Position numbers and translations under genes: made by a program | NCBI RefSeq assembly: GCF_040095835.1 | Contig: NZ_JBBMFT010000002.1 | Location: 314,155 to 378,154, forward strand | Reading direction: 5' to 3' | DNA from: Flavonifractor hominis | GTDB lineage: Bacteria; Bacillota; Clostridia; Oscillospirales; Oscillospiraceae | DNA length: 64,000 bases | Notes under the pieces: model-generated | Told to the model about the DNA's origin: nothing | The model's database searches: none | The model's input: the letters and a program-made list of their open reading frames with translations, nothing else | Part shown: in pieces, positions 43,141 to 52,575 of the stretch | Numbering within the stretch: position 1 is the stretch's first letter | How the letters are laid out: each line of letters starts with the position of its first letter

Positions 43141-46100
43141 ATGAAGAAACGAGTATTGAGCCTGCTGCTGGTGCTTGTCATGGTACTGGGACTACTGCCC
43201 GCCGGCGTTCTGGCGGCGGAGGGTGTAACGGAGGTGTCCAGCCAGGCGGAACTGGCCGGAATGACTGACGGCAGCTACATCCTGACAGCGGATATTGAAC
43301 TGAGCGAATGGACAGCTATTGACTTCTCTGGCACCCTGGACGGTAATGGTTACACCATTACTGTGGCCGGCCAGCCGCTGTTTAACACGCTGAGCGGCAC
43401 CGTACAGAACCTCTGCCTGGACGGTGAAGTAGCAGGCGAGGACGATACCGTAGGTGCGCTGGCCCGCACACAGACAGGCGGAACAGTGAATAACTGCTGG
43501 TCTGGGGCCGGATATGATTATACCGCGTGGTGCTTTGCCGGGTTTGTTGGCACAATGGCTGGCGGCACCATTAAAAACTGCCTCTCTACAACGGATAACG
43601 CCGACTCCGGTTTTGTTGGTGAGGCGACCGGTCTGCCTGTCATTGAAAACTGCTATTATACCCTCTATGACGCTGTATACAATGGCGACTTTACCGATAC
43701 GAACAACAAGAAAATCAATGCTGACGAATATCCGTATGCCATGGCGCAGCTGAACGCTGTCCACGAGGCCGGGCTGCTGTACTGGGCTATGGACGAGGAC
43801 GGTGTGCCCAAGCCGATTGCTTCAGAGAAACCTGCGGCGGATCGCACGGCACTTCAGGAGCTGTACGACAGGGTAAAGGACAATACAAATGCCGTTCCTG
43901 ACGAAGAAGATGTTACTTATACATCTGAGAGTTGGGAGGCCTTTGTGGCAGCCCGTGACAAGGCAAAAGCCGTTCTGGACAATGCAGACGCCACCCAGGC
44001 CGCCATTGATGGGGCAAGGAAGGATTTGCAGGCCGCAATTGACGGCTTAGTTCCCGACCGCACCACGGCAACGGCGGCGGAACGCGTGGCCCTTCAGGAC
44101 GAGATCGCAAAAGTGCCCAGTGAAAAGGGCCGGTATACCGATGCCAGCTGGTCTGCCGTACAGGCAGCCCTCAAGCCTGCCAAAAACCTTTTGCAGAATC
44201 CAGCCGCTACTGCGGAGAAGCTGGCCGAGCAGACCGCTTCCCTGAAAAACGCTGTCGACGCTCTGGTTGAGATCGTAGATCCGGCTGCGGTGACGGAGCT
44301 GCCGGAGGGCCAGGAGTGGACGATGATTTCCACAGCCGAGGAGCTGGCGGAGCTTTCGACAAAAGGCGGCGCCGGCTACTATAAACTGAAAAACGACATT
44401 GTGGACTATGTGGGTACTTACGATCCGTTTGGTACCCAAATCAAGCCTTTCAATGGTGTGCTGGACGGCAATGGCTTTACCGTAACCTTTGCAGGCGCAG
44501 ACAAGTATCCGAATCCTGTCATCAACATTCTTGGCCCCAGCGGCGTGATTCAGAACCTGGGTGCCAACGGCAGCATCACCAATGTGCCCCTGGTGGATAA
44601 ACTCTATGGCAAGCTGATCAACTGCTATTCCTGGGCGGACACCCAATATGGCGGTCTTGTGGGAACGATGTTCTCCGGCTCTGTCATTGCCAACTGCTAT
44701 GTGAATCAAATGCCCGGCGGCAGCGGCTCCGGCGGGCTGGTAATGACCGGAAACGGCGGACATATTCTCCACAGCTACTGGCCGGAGGGAAAAGCAATTG
44801 GCACTGATAGCGGTACTTCCATGCTGGACAGTCAGGTAGTCGCCAAGCAAAAAGAGGACAGCTTCCGCGCCATGCTCAACGCGCACCGCTATGGCGGCAT
44901 GGAGTGGCACCAGAGTGACAAGGGCCTTCCCTGGCTGGGGGAGGAGCAGGAGTATGTCAAGCCCGACTTCAAGGCTGTAACCGTTACAAACCTGATTACC
45001 GAGGAAACTGCCTCGATTGAAGAGCCGGATGATGTGCTGAAGGTAAGCGTATTTGGCGAGCAGGGCGGCGATGTAGCCGCGCTGACCATTGACGGCTACC
45101 AGGGCGATCAGCTGGAGTGGGAGACCCCCTCACACGCCACCGACGCCCCCATCATGGTATATTATGACAAAGACTCGGAGCAGACCAGAGTATGGGTGCG
45201 CGATGCCGGTACGGTGACGGTCACGGCGTTCTTGAAGGGGACAGAGGGTGCGCCGCGAAAGGAGCTCCAGTCCTTCCAGATCGAGGCCAAGGTGCCCAGC
45301 TATTTTGATCTGAAGCTGAAGATTGGCGGCGAGGACTATACCAATAAGACCTATGCGGTGGAGGGCAGCCAGGGCTTTGAGCTGGTTCCCTATGTATCGG
45401 TAGAAGGAAAGGAGATCCCGGTTTATTACGGGCTCTTCGACTGGGAGAGCAGTAATTCAAGTGCGATCCATGTGGATTCCGATGCCTGGGTGACCATCTA
45501 TAAAGAAGGAACTGCCAACCTGACGGCGTCCCTCAACGGCGTCTCCGCCGCCGTCCGGGTAACGGCCGGCTACACAGCAGCCACCGGCATCAAGTGCCTG
45601 TTTGAGGGCGAATATACCATTCACCGCCGCAGTCCCAACTCCGTCGGCCAGAACGGCACCCCCGGCGAGGCCAGCTTCAACCCGCTGCGCCATGTGGATG
45701 AAAATGGAGAAGCAATTGTGGGCAGCGAGGAGCATATGGCCCAGGTGGAGCCCGAAGGGGCTACCTATGCTGGCAGCTACGATGTCACCACAAGCGACAA
45801 AACCATTATGGAATTCCAGAGCGCTCTGGTACAAAACCTGATTCCCATGAAGGCAGGGACGGTCAACGTCACCGTCACTACCAAAGATCCCAAACTGGAT
45901 AAACAGTTTACGGATACCAGGGAAGTAACGCTGAACTACCTCAATCCCCTGCAATCCTTGACTGCGGAGAAAACAGAACTGACCGTCAAGGTGGGTGAGA
46001 CCATCGACGCCGGACTGATTTTCACCGGAGAGAATGATACCAAATGGCCGGAGAAGTATCCCAAGGGTCTCCACGTCTCTGAGAGCTACATGACCTGGGA

Positions 46101-49100
46101 GCAGAGCGGCGAAGGCCAGGTGCTTGCCTACCGCAGCTATCCCGTCATCATGCAGGGCGATGAAGACTTCTCCCTGGAAGAGGGCACTGTTTCCAACGAC
46201 CAGTGGCTCATCAAGGGCGTAAAGGAAGGAACCGTCACCCTCAAAGGCACCGCCAAGGATACCACCAACGGCACCAAAACCATTGAACTCACGGTTCATG
46301 TTGAGGCCGGCGACCCCGCCCTCAACAAACCGGTAGAGGAGCAGGTGGCCGATGTCCTGGCCAAGACCGGCGCATACCAGCTCAATGCCCTGAACAACGC
46401 TCCCGCCTTCCTTCAGGAGTGGAGCATCCTGGGCTTGGCCCGGGCAGGCATCGAAGTTCCCGAAAATTTCTATGAGACCTACTATGCCTCCGCCTATGAA
46501 AAGGTGCAGGAGCAGAAAAAGGTAAGCTCCCGCCCCTGGGACAATAAGATCACCGAGACCCAGCGGCTGGCCCTGGCTCTGACCGCCATCGGTAAGGATC
46601 CCACCGATGTGGGCGGCGTCAATTTGTTGGATTACAGCTGGAACAAGGAAACCTATTGGAATGGAGCTGTGTTGGGCGATATGCAGGGCTCCAATGAGCT
46701 GATTTACGCCCTGCTGGCCATCAATGCTCATGCCAGCCTGAAGGAATCCCGCCCCGAATCCGTCACCATGACCGAACAGCAGATGATTGACAAGCTGCTG
46801 GGCGTCTATCAGGCCGAGGAAGGCGGCTTCGGACTCAGCGGTCCGTCCTTTGACGTGGACATCACCGGCATGGCACTTCAGGCCCTGGCTCCTTATTACG
46901 ACACTCGCAACGATGTCAAGACGGCAGTGGACAAGGCGGTGACCCACCTGTCCCAGGCCCAGGGCACCGACGGTTCCTATGGCAATCCGGAGGCCACCAG
47001 CCAGGTGATCGTGGCCCTGTGCACCCTGGGTATCGACCCGGATCAGGACGAGCGCTTCATCAAAGTGGGATCCAGCCTGGTGGACGGCCTGCTGATGTAC
47101 GCTTTGGAGGACGGTTCCTTCCGCCACTCCATGAACGGCAGCTCCGACGGCATGGCCACGGAGCAGGCCCTGTATACCCTGGCGGCCCTCAGCCGGTTCT
47201 ACGCAGAACCCAGAGGAAACAGCCTGTATGACATGAATGACGTGACCATCGGCGGCAGCGGCGGTACAACGGTTACCGGCGTGACTCTGACGCCCGCCAG
47301 TGCAAAGATCGAGACCGGCAAGACGGTACAGCTCAATGCCCTGGTCATTCCCGCTACGGCGGCAAACAAAAACGTGACCTTCTCCAGCGACAAGCCGGGA
47401 GTGGCTACCGTCAGCAAAACCGGCCTGGTCACCGGCGTGGCAGAAGGCACCGCTACTATCACCGTCACCACGGCGGACGGAAACAAGACTGCCACGGCCT
47501 CCATCACCGTTACCAAGGCCGGAGAGATCAAGCCGGAGGACAAGGCCACCGTCACCCTGTCCATTGATAAACTTACCATCAACAAGGGCTATGTCCTGTG
47601 GCCCACCGAAATAGAAATCACCAAGGGTGAGACTGTGTGGGATGTGCTGAAGCGGGAGATGGATCAGCGCGGGATCAAGTATCAGTACAGTAACAACAGC
47701 CAGTATAACAGTGTTTATGTAGAGTCCATTGACGGCGACGGAGAGTTTGACCATGGCTCCGGCAGCGGCTGGAAGTACAGCGTAAACGGCGTCTATCCCG
47801 ACTACGGGTGCAGCCGCTACACCCTCACCGGCGGCGAGGTCATCAAGTGGCGCTACACCACTAACCTGGGTATGGATCTGGGGGACGATCCCAATGCCGG
47901 ACAGACCGGCAAGCCGGAAGAGGGCGGTACCAGCACCATTACCCCGGAGGTCAAGCCTGACAAGAACGGCAGCGCAAAGGTCACAGTGGATGAAACTCAG
48001 ATGAAGGATGCCATCGCTACGGCCAAGACCGAGGGCAGCAGCGCCATTGTCATTGCTCCTCAGGTTACCGGCGAGGCCAAAAAGGTGATGACGGAAGTTC
48101 CCACCCAGTCCCTGAAGGACGTGGTCAAGAACACCAACGCGGCCCTGGAGGTGCAGACCGCTCTGGGCAGCGTGTCCATCCCCAACGAAGCCCTGGACTC
48201 CATTGCCCAGCAGGCCGGTGGCAGCACCGTGACCATTACAGTGGAAGCCAGGAAGCCTGAGGATGTCAAAGATCAGGTAAGCGCTTCTCAGCTGGAAGGC
48301 GCGGTGGTAGTGGAGGTGACCATTACCTCCGGCAAAAAGGAGCTCACCACCTTTGACGAAAAATCCTTGACCGTCACCATTCCGGTAACTGGCTCCGCCT
48401 TTGTCTCCGGCGAGACTTACAAGGTGATCGCGCTCAGGGCCGACGGCTCCAAAGAAACCGTTTCTGGAACCTGCATCAAGCAAAACGGGAAACTGAGCAT
48501 GCAGGTGAAGATCACCTATCTGAGCACCTTTGTGGTAACCACGCAAAAGACCATGCCCTTCACCGATCTGTCCGGCCACTGGGCCGCTGAAGCCATTACT
48601 TATGTCTATGGAAACGGCTTGATGAACGGCACCAGCGACACTACTTTTGCCCCTGACGAGTCCCTGAACCGGGCCATGCTGGCCACCATCCTGTATCGTC
48701 TGTCCGGCGAGCCTGCTGCAACGGGTGAAGGTAAAACATTTATGGACGTGGCACCGGATACCTGGTATACCTCTGCCGTGGCCTGGGCCAGCGCCAACGG
48801 TATCGTCAGCGGCGTCGGCGATGGCAAGTTTGCACCCACGCAGGCGATTACCCGCGAAGAGTTGGCTACCATGTTTTACCGCTACGCCAAGTACAACAAA
48901 TTGGACACCAGCGCCAAAGGCGACCTGAGCAAGTTCGCTGACAGCGATCAGATTGCCGCCTGGGCTTCCGACGCCATGGCGTGGGCGGTGGGCGCCGGAC
49001 TGATTTCCGGCAAAACCGCCAATGTCATTGACCCCACCGGTACGGCCACCCGTGCCGAAGTGGCGACCATCCTCATGCGCTTCACAGAATTGACGAAATA

Positions 49101-49101
49101 A
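43141..49101 (+). CDS. Intrinsic-factor-like SLH surface protein (alpha toroid + DUF4430)
   Basis: A 1986-residue secreted protein with signal peptide MKKRVLSLLLVLVMVLGLLP. In order: GLUG-type beta-helix (about 50-210), two FIVAR-like helical repeats (about 227-377), a second GLUG region (about 393-567), Ig-like beta domains, an alpha/alpha toroid of the terpenoid-cyclase/cobalamin-transporter type (about 1063-1366; AEEGGFGLSGPSFDVDITGM, NPEATSQVIVALCTLG), a Big2 domain (about 1378-1462), DUF4430 (about 1470-1580; GSGWKYSVNGVYPDYGCSRY) and three SLH repeats (about 1805-1985). Toroid followed by the transcobalamin-like beta domain is the architecture of intrinsic factor and transcobalamin, which hold B12 between the two. 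It is the first gene after riboswitch 5. B12 binding is inferred. Confidence 0.9.
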   Translation: MKKRVLSLLLVLVMVLGLLPAGVLAAEGVTEVSSQAELAGMTDGSYILTADIELSEWTAIDFSGTLDGNGYTITVAGQPLFNTLSGTVQNLCLDGEVAGEDDTVGALARTQTGGTVNNCWSGAGYDYTAWCFAGFVGTMAGGTIKNCLSTTDNADSGFVGEATGLPVIENCYYTLYDAVYNGDFTDTNNKKINADEYPYAMAQLNAVHEAGLLYWAMDEDGVPKPIASEKPAADRTALQELYDRVKDNTNAVPDEEDVTYTSESWEAFVAARDKAKAVLDNADATQAAIDGARKDLQAAIDGLVPDRTTATAAERVALQDEIAKVPSEKGRYTDASWSAVQAALKPAKNLLQNPAATAEKLAEQTASLKNAVDALVEIVDPAAVTELPEGQEWTMISTAEELAELSTKGGAGYYKLKNDIVDYVGTYDPFGTQIKPFNGVLDGNGFTVTFAGADKYPNPVINILGPSGVIQNLGANGSITNVPLVDKLYGKLINCYSWADTQYGGLVGTMFSGSVIANCYVNQMPGGSGSGGLVMTGNGGHILHSYWPEGKAIGTDSGTSMLDSQVVAKQKEDSFRAMLNAHRYGGMEWHQSDKGLPWLGEEQEYVKPDFKAVTVTNLITEETASIEEPDDVLKVSVFGEQGGDVAALTIDGYQGDQLEWETPSHATDAPIMVYYDKDSEQTRVWVRDAGTVTVTAFLKGTEGAPRKELQSFQIEAKVPSYFDLKLKIGGEDYTNKTYAVEGSQGFELVPYVSVEGKEIPVYYGLFDWESSNSSAIHVDSDAWVTIYKEGTANLTASLNGVSAAVRVTAGYTAATGIKCLFEGEYTIHRRSPNSVGQNGTPGEASFNPLRHVDENGEAIVGSEEHMAQVEPEGATYAGSYDVTTSDKTIMEFQSALVQNLIPMKAGTVNVTVTTKDPKLDKQFTDTREVTLNYLNPLQSLTAEKTELTVKVGETIDAGLIFTGENDTKWPEKYPKGLHVSESYMTWEQSGEGQVLAYRSYPVIMQGDEDFSLEEGTVSNDQWLIKGVKEGTVTLKGTAKDTTNGTKTIELTVHVEAGDPALNKPVEEQVADVLAKTGAYQLNALNNAPAFLQEWSILGLARAGIEVPENFYETYYASAYEKVQEQKKVSSRPWDNKITETQRLALALTAIGKDPTDVGGVNLLDYSWNKETYWNGAVLGDMQGSNELIYALLAINAHASLKESRPESVTMTEQQMIDKLLGVYQAEEGGFGLSGPSFDVDITGMALQALAPYYDTRNDVKTAVDKAVTHLSQAQGTDGSYGNPEATSQVIVALCTLGIDPDQDERFIKVGSSLVDGLLMYALEDGSFRHSMNGSSDGMATEQALYTLAALSRFYAEPRGNSLYDMNDVTIGGSGGTTVTGVTLTPASAKIETGKTVQLNALVIPATAANKNVTFSSDKPGVATVSKTGLVTGVAEGTATITVTTADGNKTATASITVTKAGEIKPEDKATVTLSIDKLTINKGYVLWPTEIEITKGETVWDVLKREMDQRGIKYQYSNNSQYNSVYVESIDGDGEFDHGSGSGWKYSVNGVYPDYGCSRYTLTGGEVIKWRYTTNLGMDLGDDPNAGQTGKPEEGGTSTITPEVKPDKNGSAKVTVDETQMKDAIATAKTEGSSAIVIAPQVTGEAKKVMTEVPTQSLKDVVKNTNAALEVQTALGSVSIPNEALDSIAQQAGGSTVTITVEARKPEDVKDQVSASQLEGAVVVEVTITSGKKELTTFDEKSLTVTIPVTGSAFVSGETYKVIALRADGSKETVSGTCIKQNGKLSMQVKITYLSTFVVTTQKTMPFTDLSGHWAAEAITYVYGNGLMNGTSDTTFAPDESLNRAMLATILYRLSGEPAATGEGKTFMDVAPDTWYTSAVAWASANGIVSGVGDGKFAPTQAITREELATMFYRYAKYNKLDTSAKGDLSKFADSDQIAAWASDAMAWAVGAGLISGKTANVIDPTGTATRAEVATILMRFTELTK

Positions 49102-49150
49102 CAAACGGCGTGCCGGGGCGCAAGACGCCCCGGCACGGAAAGGAGTTCCT

Positions 49151-50785
49151 ATGAAAACGGTTTTCAAACTCGGAACAGGCTTTCTCCTGGCTTTCATGCT
49201 GCTGCTCAGCCTGAGTGTCCCCGCATTTGCAGCGGAGACGGATCTGACCGCCACAGTGCATGGCAGCGCCAAGTATATGCTCAACACCGTTCGTGAACCT
49301 CAGGTGGGATCCGTGGGCGGCGAATGGGCTGTCATCGGCCTGGCCCGTTCCGGCTACGACGTTCCCCAGAAATACTGGGATGATTATTACGCCACGGTGG
49401 AGGACTATGTGGAGGAGCACAAAGGTAACCTCCACGACAAGAAGTACACCGAATATTCCCGCCTGATCGTGGCCCTCACCGCCATCGGCGCCGATCCCTC
49501 CGATGTGGCGGGCTATAACCTGCTCACTCCTCTGGGAGACTTTGACAAAACCATCTGGCAGGGCATCAACGGACCCATCTGGGCGCTGATCGCGCTGGAC
49601 GCAGGAAATTATGATATGCCCCGGAACCAGAACGCCAAAACCCAGGCCACACGGCAGATGTATGTGGACGAGATCCTTGCCCGGCAGCTTAACGACGGCG
49701 GCTGGAACCTGACCGACAAGGGCGGTGCCGGTCAGAGCGACCCCGATATCACCGGCATGGCCCTGCAGGCCCTGGCCGGCTACCAGTCCCAGCCCGAGGT
49801 CAAGGCAACTATTGACCGGGCGCTGGATTACCTGAGCACAACCCAGGAGAGCAACGGCGGCTATGCCAGCCATAATACCAGCAGCTCCGAAAGCGTGGTA
49901 CAGGTCATCGTGGGTCTGTGCGCCCTGGGCATTGATCTGAATGATGCCCGCTTTGTGAAAAACGGCCATACCTTGTTGGAGAACCTGCTCAGCTACCGGC
50001 AGGACAACGGCAGCTTCCTCCATACCTCCGCTGGAAACGGCGACAGCCAGATGGCCAGTGAGCAGGGGCTCTACGGCCTGGTGGCCGCAGAGAGAGCGGC
50101 TGCCGGAAAGAGTGCGCTCTACCACATGGATGACGTGACCATTCATGTGACCGGCGTAACGGTGGAAACCATTGGCCTGCCCGGCAAGCACGCCGACGTC
50201 AAGCCGGTACCTGTCAGCGGCAGCGTCTCCTTTGCCGATGTGGCCGGTCACGCCAACCAGAAGGCCATCGAGGCGCTGGCTTCCCGGGGTATCATCAACG
50301 GTAAGGGCGACAACCGCTTTGACCCCAATGCCACCATGACCCGTGCGGAGTTTGCCGCCATCGTTGTGCGGGCTTTGGGCATGACGCCCAAGGCAACCGA
50401 CGCCTTTACCGATGTGTCCTCCGACGCATGGTACGCTGGTTATGTAGGGACTGCCTATTCCTACGGCATCATTACCGGGGCAGGCAATGGGCGCTTCAAT
50501 CCCGACGGCACCATTACTCGGCAGGAGGCCGCCGTCATGGTGGCCCGTGCCGCCAAGCTCTGCGGTATGGATACACAGCTGGAAAACTACGAAATCCTCA
50601 ATGTTCTGGCACAGTTTACCGACTATGTGACCATTGCCCAGTGGGCTCAGGAGGGCGTTGCATTCTGTTATGGCGAGGACATCCTCAATCAGAGCGATCT
50701 GAATGTGGAGCCTGCCCGTGCGATCCTGCGCTGTGAGATCGCCGAAATGCTGTATCGTATGCTGGGCAGCGCCAAGCTGCTGTAA
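49151..50785 (+). CDS. SLH-anchored alpha/alpha-toroid protein
   Basis: A 544-residue secreted protein. It has a signal peptide ending in AFAAE, an alpha/alpha toroid (about 30-320; DPDITGMALQALAGYQ, SSESVVQVIVGLCALGID) similar to the toroid of the 1986-residue protein, and three SLH repeats (about 355-544). It lacks a DUF4430 domain; the next gene encodes one. ATG 49151 follows AAAGGAG, 49 bases after the previous stop. It looks like the alpha half of a two-part cobamide-binding unit held on the cell wall. Confidence 0.88.
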   Translation: MKTVFKLGTGFLLAFMLLLSLSVPAFAAETDLTATVHGSAKYMLNTVREPQVGSVGGEWAVIGLARSGYDVPQKYWDDYYATVEDYVEEHKGNLHDKKYTEYSRLIVALTAIGADPSDVAGYNLLTPLGDFDKTIWQGINGPIWALIALDAGNYDMPRNQNAKTQATRQMYVDEILARQLNDGGWNLTDKGGAGQSDPDITGMALQALAGYQSQPEVKATIDRALDYLSTTQESNGGYASHNTSSSESVVQVIVGLCALGIDLNDARFVKNGHTLLENLLSYRQDNGSFLHTSAGNGDSQMASEQGLYGLVAAERAAAGKSALYHMDDVTIHVTGVTVETIGLPGKHADVKPVPVSGSVSFADVAGHANQKAIEALASRGIINGKGDNRFDPNATMTRAEFAAIVVRALGMTPKATDAFTDVSSDAWYAGYVGTAYSYGIITGAGNGRFNPDGTITRQEAAVMVARAAKLCGMDTQLENYEILNVLAQFTDYVTIAQWAQEGVAFCYGEDILNQSDLNVEPARAILRCEIAEMLYRMLGSAKLL

Positions 50786-50797
50786 GGAGAATCCGTC

Positions 50798-51667
50798 ATG
50801 TGGTGGAAACAGCATAAATGGAAGGTACTTATACCGGTTCTGATCGCGGCAGTGCTGGCCGGCGCGTTTTGGTATGGGGGCAACGCTCCCGGCGCACGGG
50901 GCTGGACCGTCCCGGCAAATGAGGCATCCCAGCCGATGCTGGAAAGCGATCTGCACAATACGGCGGAACCGGAGCAGACGCAGGAGCCGTCAGCAGTTCC
51001 GGAACCCGAGGAGACGGCTGCGGAACATACGCCGGAACCGGATACAAAGGAAGAACCGACAAAAGCCACGCCGGAGCAGACTGCTGAGCCGTCCGCTTCC
51101 AGGCAGCCCCAACAGTCCCGGCCATCCGACCAGCCGGAGATGGCCATTAACCCGGAGACGGGAAAGGATCAGTATCTGACCGATCCGGTGCCGAAAGGCA
51201 AACCTCTGCCGGTGGAGCCTCAGGATGTGACCATCGGCACAACAGCGTACAGCTGCACCATTTCCATCTCCTGCGCAACCATTCTGGATAATCTGGATCT
51301 CTGCGATCCGGAGAAAAAAGAGCTGGTACCGGAGGACGGATGGATCCTGGAGCCCATGACCGTCACCTTTTATCAAGGGGAGAGCGTCTTCAACGTGCTC
51401 CAGCGCACCTGCAAACAGCAGAAGATCCATATGGAGTTCGAGGATACGCCTATGTATAATTCGGCCTATATTGAAGGCATCCACAACCTCTATGAATTCG
51501 ATGTGGGCGAGCTGTCCGGCTGGATGTACAGCGTCAACGACTGGTTCCCCAACTACGGATGCAGCCGCTATCAATTGCAGGACGGCGATATCGTGGAGTG
51601 GGTCTATACCTGCGACCTGGGCGCAGATGTTGGACGCGGATTTACGGAGAACAGAGGAGCGAATTGA
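50798..51667 (+). CDS. Membrane-anchored DUF4430 protein
   Basis: A 289-residue protein with an N-terminal membrane anchor (about 9-28, VLIPVLIAAVLAGAFWYGG), a Glu/Pro/Thr-rich extracellular spacer (about 45-115) and a DUF4430 domain (about 135-280; YQGESVFNVLQRTC, LSGWMYSVNDWFPNYGCSRY). The domain motif is nearly the same as in the 1986-residue protein. It starts 12 bases after the toroid gene. It looks like the beta half of the two-part unit, kept at the membrane close to the ECF transporter encoded next. Confidence 0.88.
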   Translation: MWWKQHKWKVLIPVLIAAVLAGAFWYGGNAPGARGWTVPANEASQPMLESDLHNTAEPEQTQEPSAVPEPEETAAEHTPEPDTKEEPTKATPEQTAEPSASRQPQQSRPSDQPEMAINPETGKDQYLTDPVPKGKPLPVEPQDVTIGTTAYSCTISISCATILDNLDLCDPEKKELVPEDGWILEPMTVTFYQGESVFNVLQRTCKQQKIHMEFEDTPMYNSAYIEGIHNLYEFDVGELSGWMYSVNDWFPNYGCSRYQLQDGDIVEWVYTCDLGADVGRGFTENRGAN

Positions 51668-51669
51668 CC

Positions 51670-52575
51670 ATGCGGAACCGGGATGCTTTTTCCAGCTGCC
51701 ATCCGGTCATCAATTTTTTCTATTTTTTTCTTATCCTCCTGATAACCATGTTTTGTCTACATCCGGCCATTTTGGGGATTTCTCTGGCCGGCAGCGTGGT
51801 CTATGCGGTATATCTCAACGGCCGGAAGGCGGTGCGGTTTTCCCTGGCGTTTCTCCTGCCCATGATGCTCCTGACACTGATAATCAATCCCGCCTTCAAT
51901 CACCAGGGCATTACGATCCTGGCCTATCTGCCCACGGGTAACCCCCTGACGCTGGAGAGCATTCTTTACGGCGTTTCCGCCGCCGCCATGCTGGCCGCCG
52001 TGATCTCCTGGTTTTCCTGTTATACTGCCGTGATGACCTCCGACAAATTCGTGTATCTGTTCGGCAGAGTGATCCCGGCCCTGTCCCTGGTGCTGTCCAT
52101 GACCCTGCGCTTTGTACCCAAGTTCAAGGCGCAGCTTCATGTGGTCAGCGAGGCCCAGCGCTGTGTGGGACGGGACATCTCTGACGGCGGTCTCCTGCGG
52201 CGAACCCGAAACGCGGTGACGATTTTCTCCATCATGGTCACCTGGGCACTGGAAAACGCCATTGAGACGGCGGACAGCATGAAGAGCCGGGGCTACGGAC
52301 TGCCGGGCAGAACGGCATTTTCCATTTACCGCTTTGACGAGCGGGACAAGATGATTCTGCTGTGGCTCTGCTTCTGCGGGGGTGTTCTCGGCTGGGGCGC
52401 GTTGACAGGCGGCCTTTTCTGGCGGTACTATCCGACCATAAAAGGCGCACCGCTGACACCCATGACAGGGTGTATTCTGCTTTGCTGGGCCGGGCTGTGC
52501 CTGACGCCGGTGGCAATCAATGTCCATGCAGACCGCGTGTGGCATGCGCTGCATGGTGAGGAGGCTGTAAGATGA
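51670..52575 (+). CDS. ecfT: ECF transporter T component
   Basis: A 301-residue membrane protein of the EcfT/CbiQ family with 5-6 helices and the cytoplasmic coupling motifs AQRCVGRDI-like (ARG-type) and SMKSRGYGLPGR, which bind the two ATPases. ATG 51670 follows GAGGAG, two bases after the previous stop. It couples ATP hydrolysis to the S component. It overlaps the next gene by ATGA. Confidence 0.9.
   Translation: MRNRDAFSSCHPVINFFYFFLILLITMFCLHPAILGISLAGSVVYAVYLNGRKAVRFSLAFLLPMMLLTLIINPAFNHQGITILAYLPTGNPLTLESILYGVSAAAMLAAVISWFSCYTAVMTSDKFVYLFGRVIPALSLVLSMTLRFVPKFKAQLHVVSEAQRCVGRDISDGGLLRRTRNAVTIFSIMVTWALENAIETADSMKSRGYGLPGRTAFSIYRFDERDKMILLWLCFCGGVLGWGALTGGLFWRYYPTIKGAPLTPMTGCILLCWAGLCLTPVAINVHADRVWHALHGEEAVR

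Noticed and set aside
45457..49287. Minus-strand open frame of 1276 codons
   Set aside because: Antisense shadow of the intrinsic-factor-like protein; no recognisable domain and no start signal.
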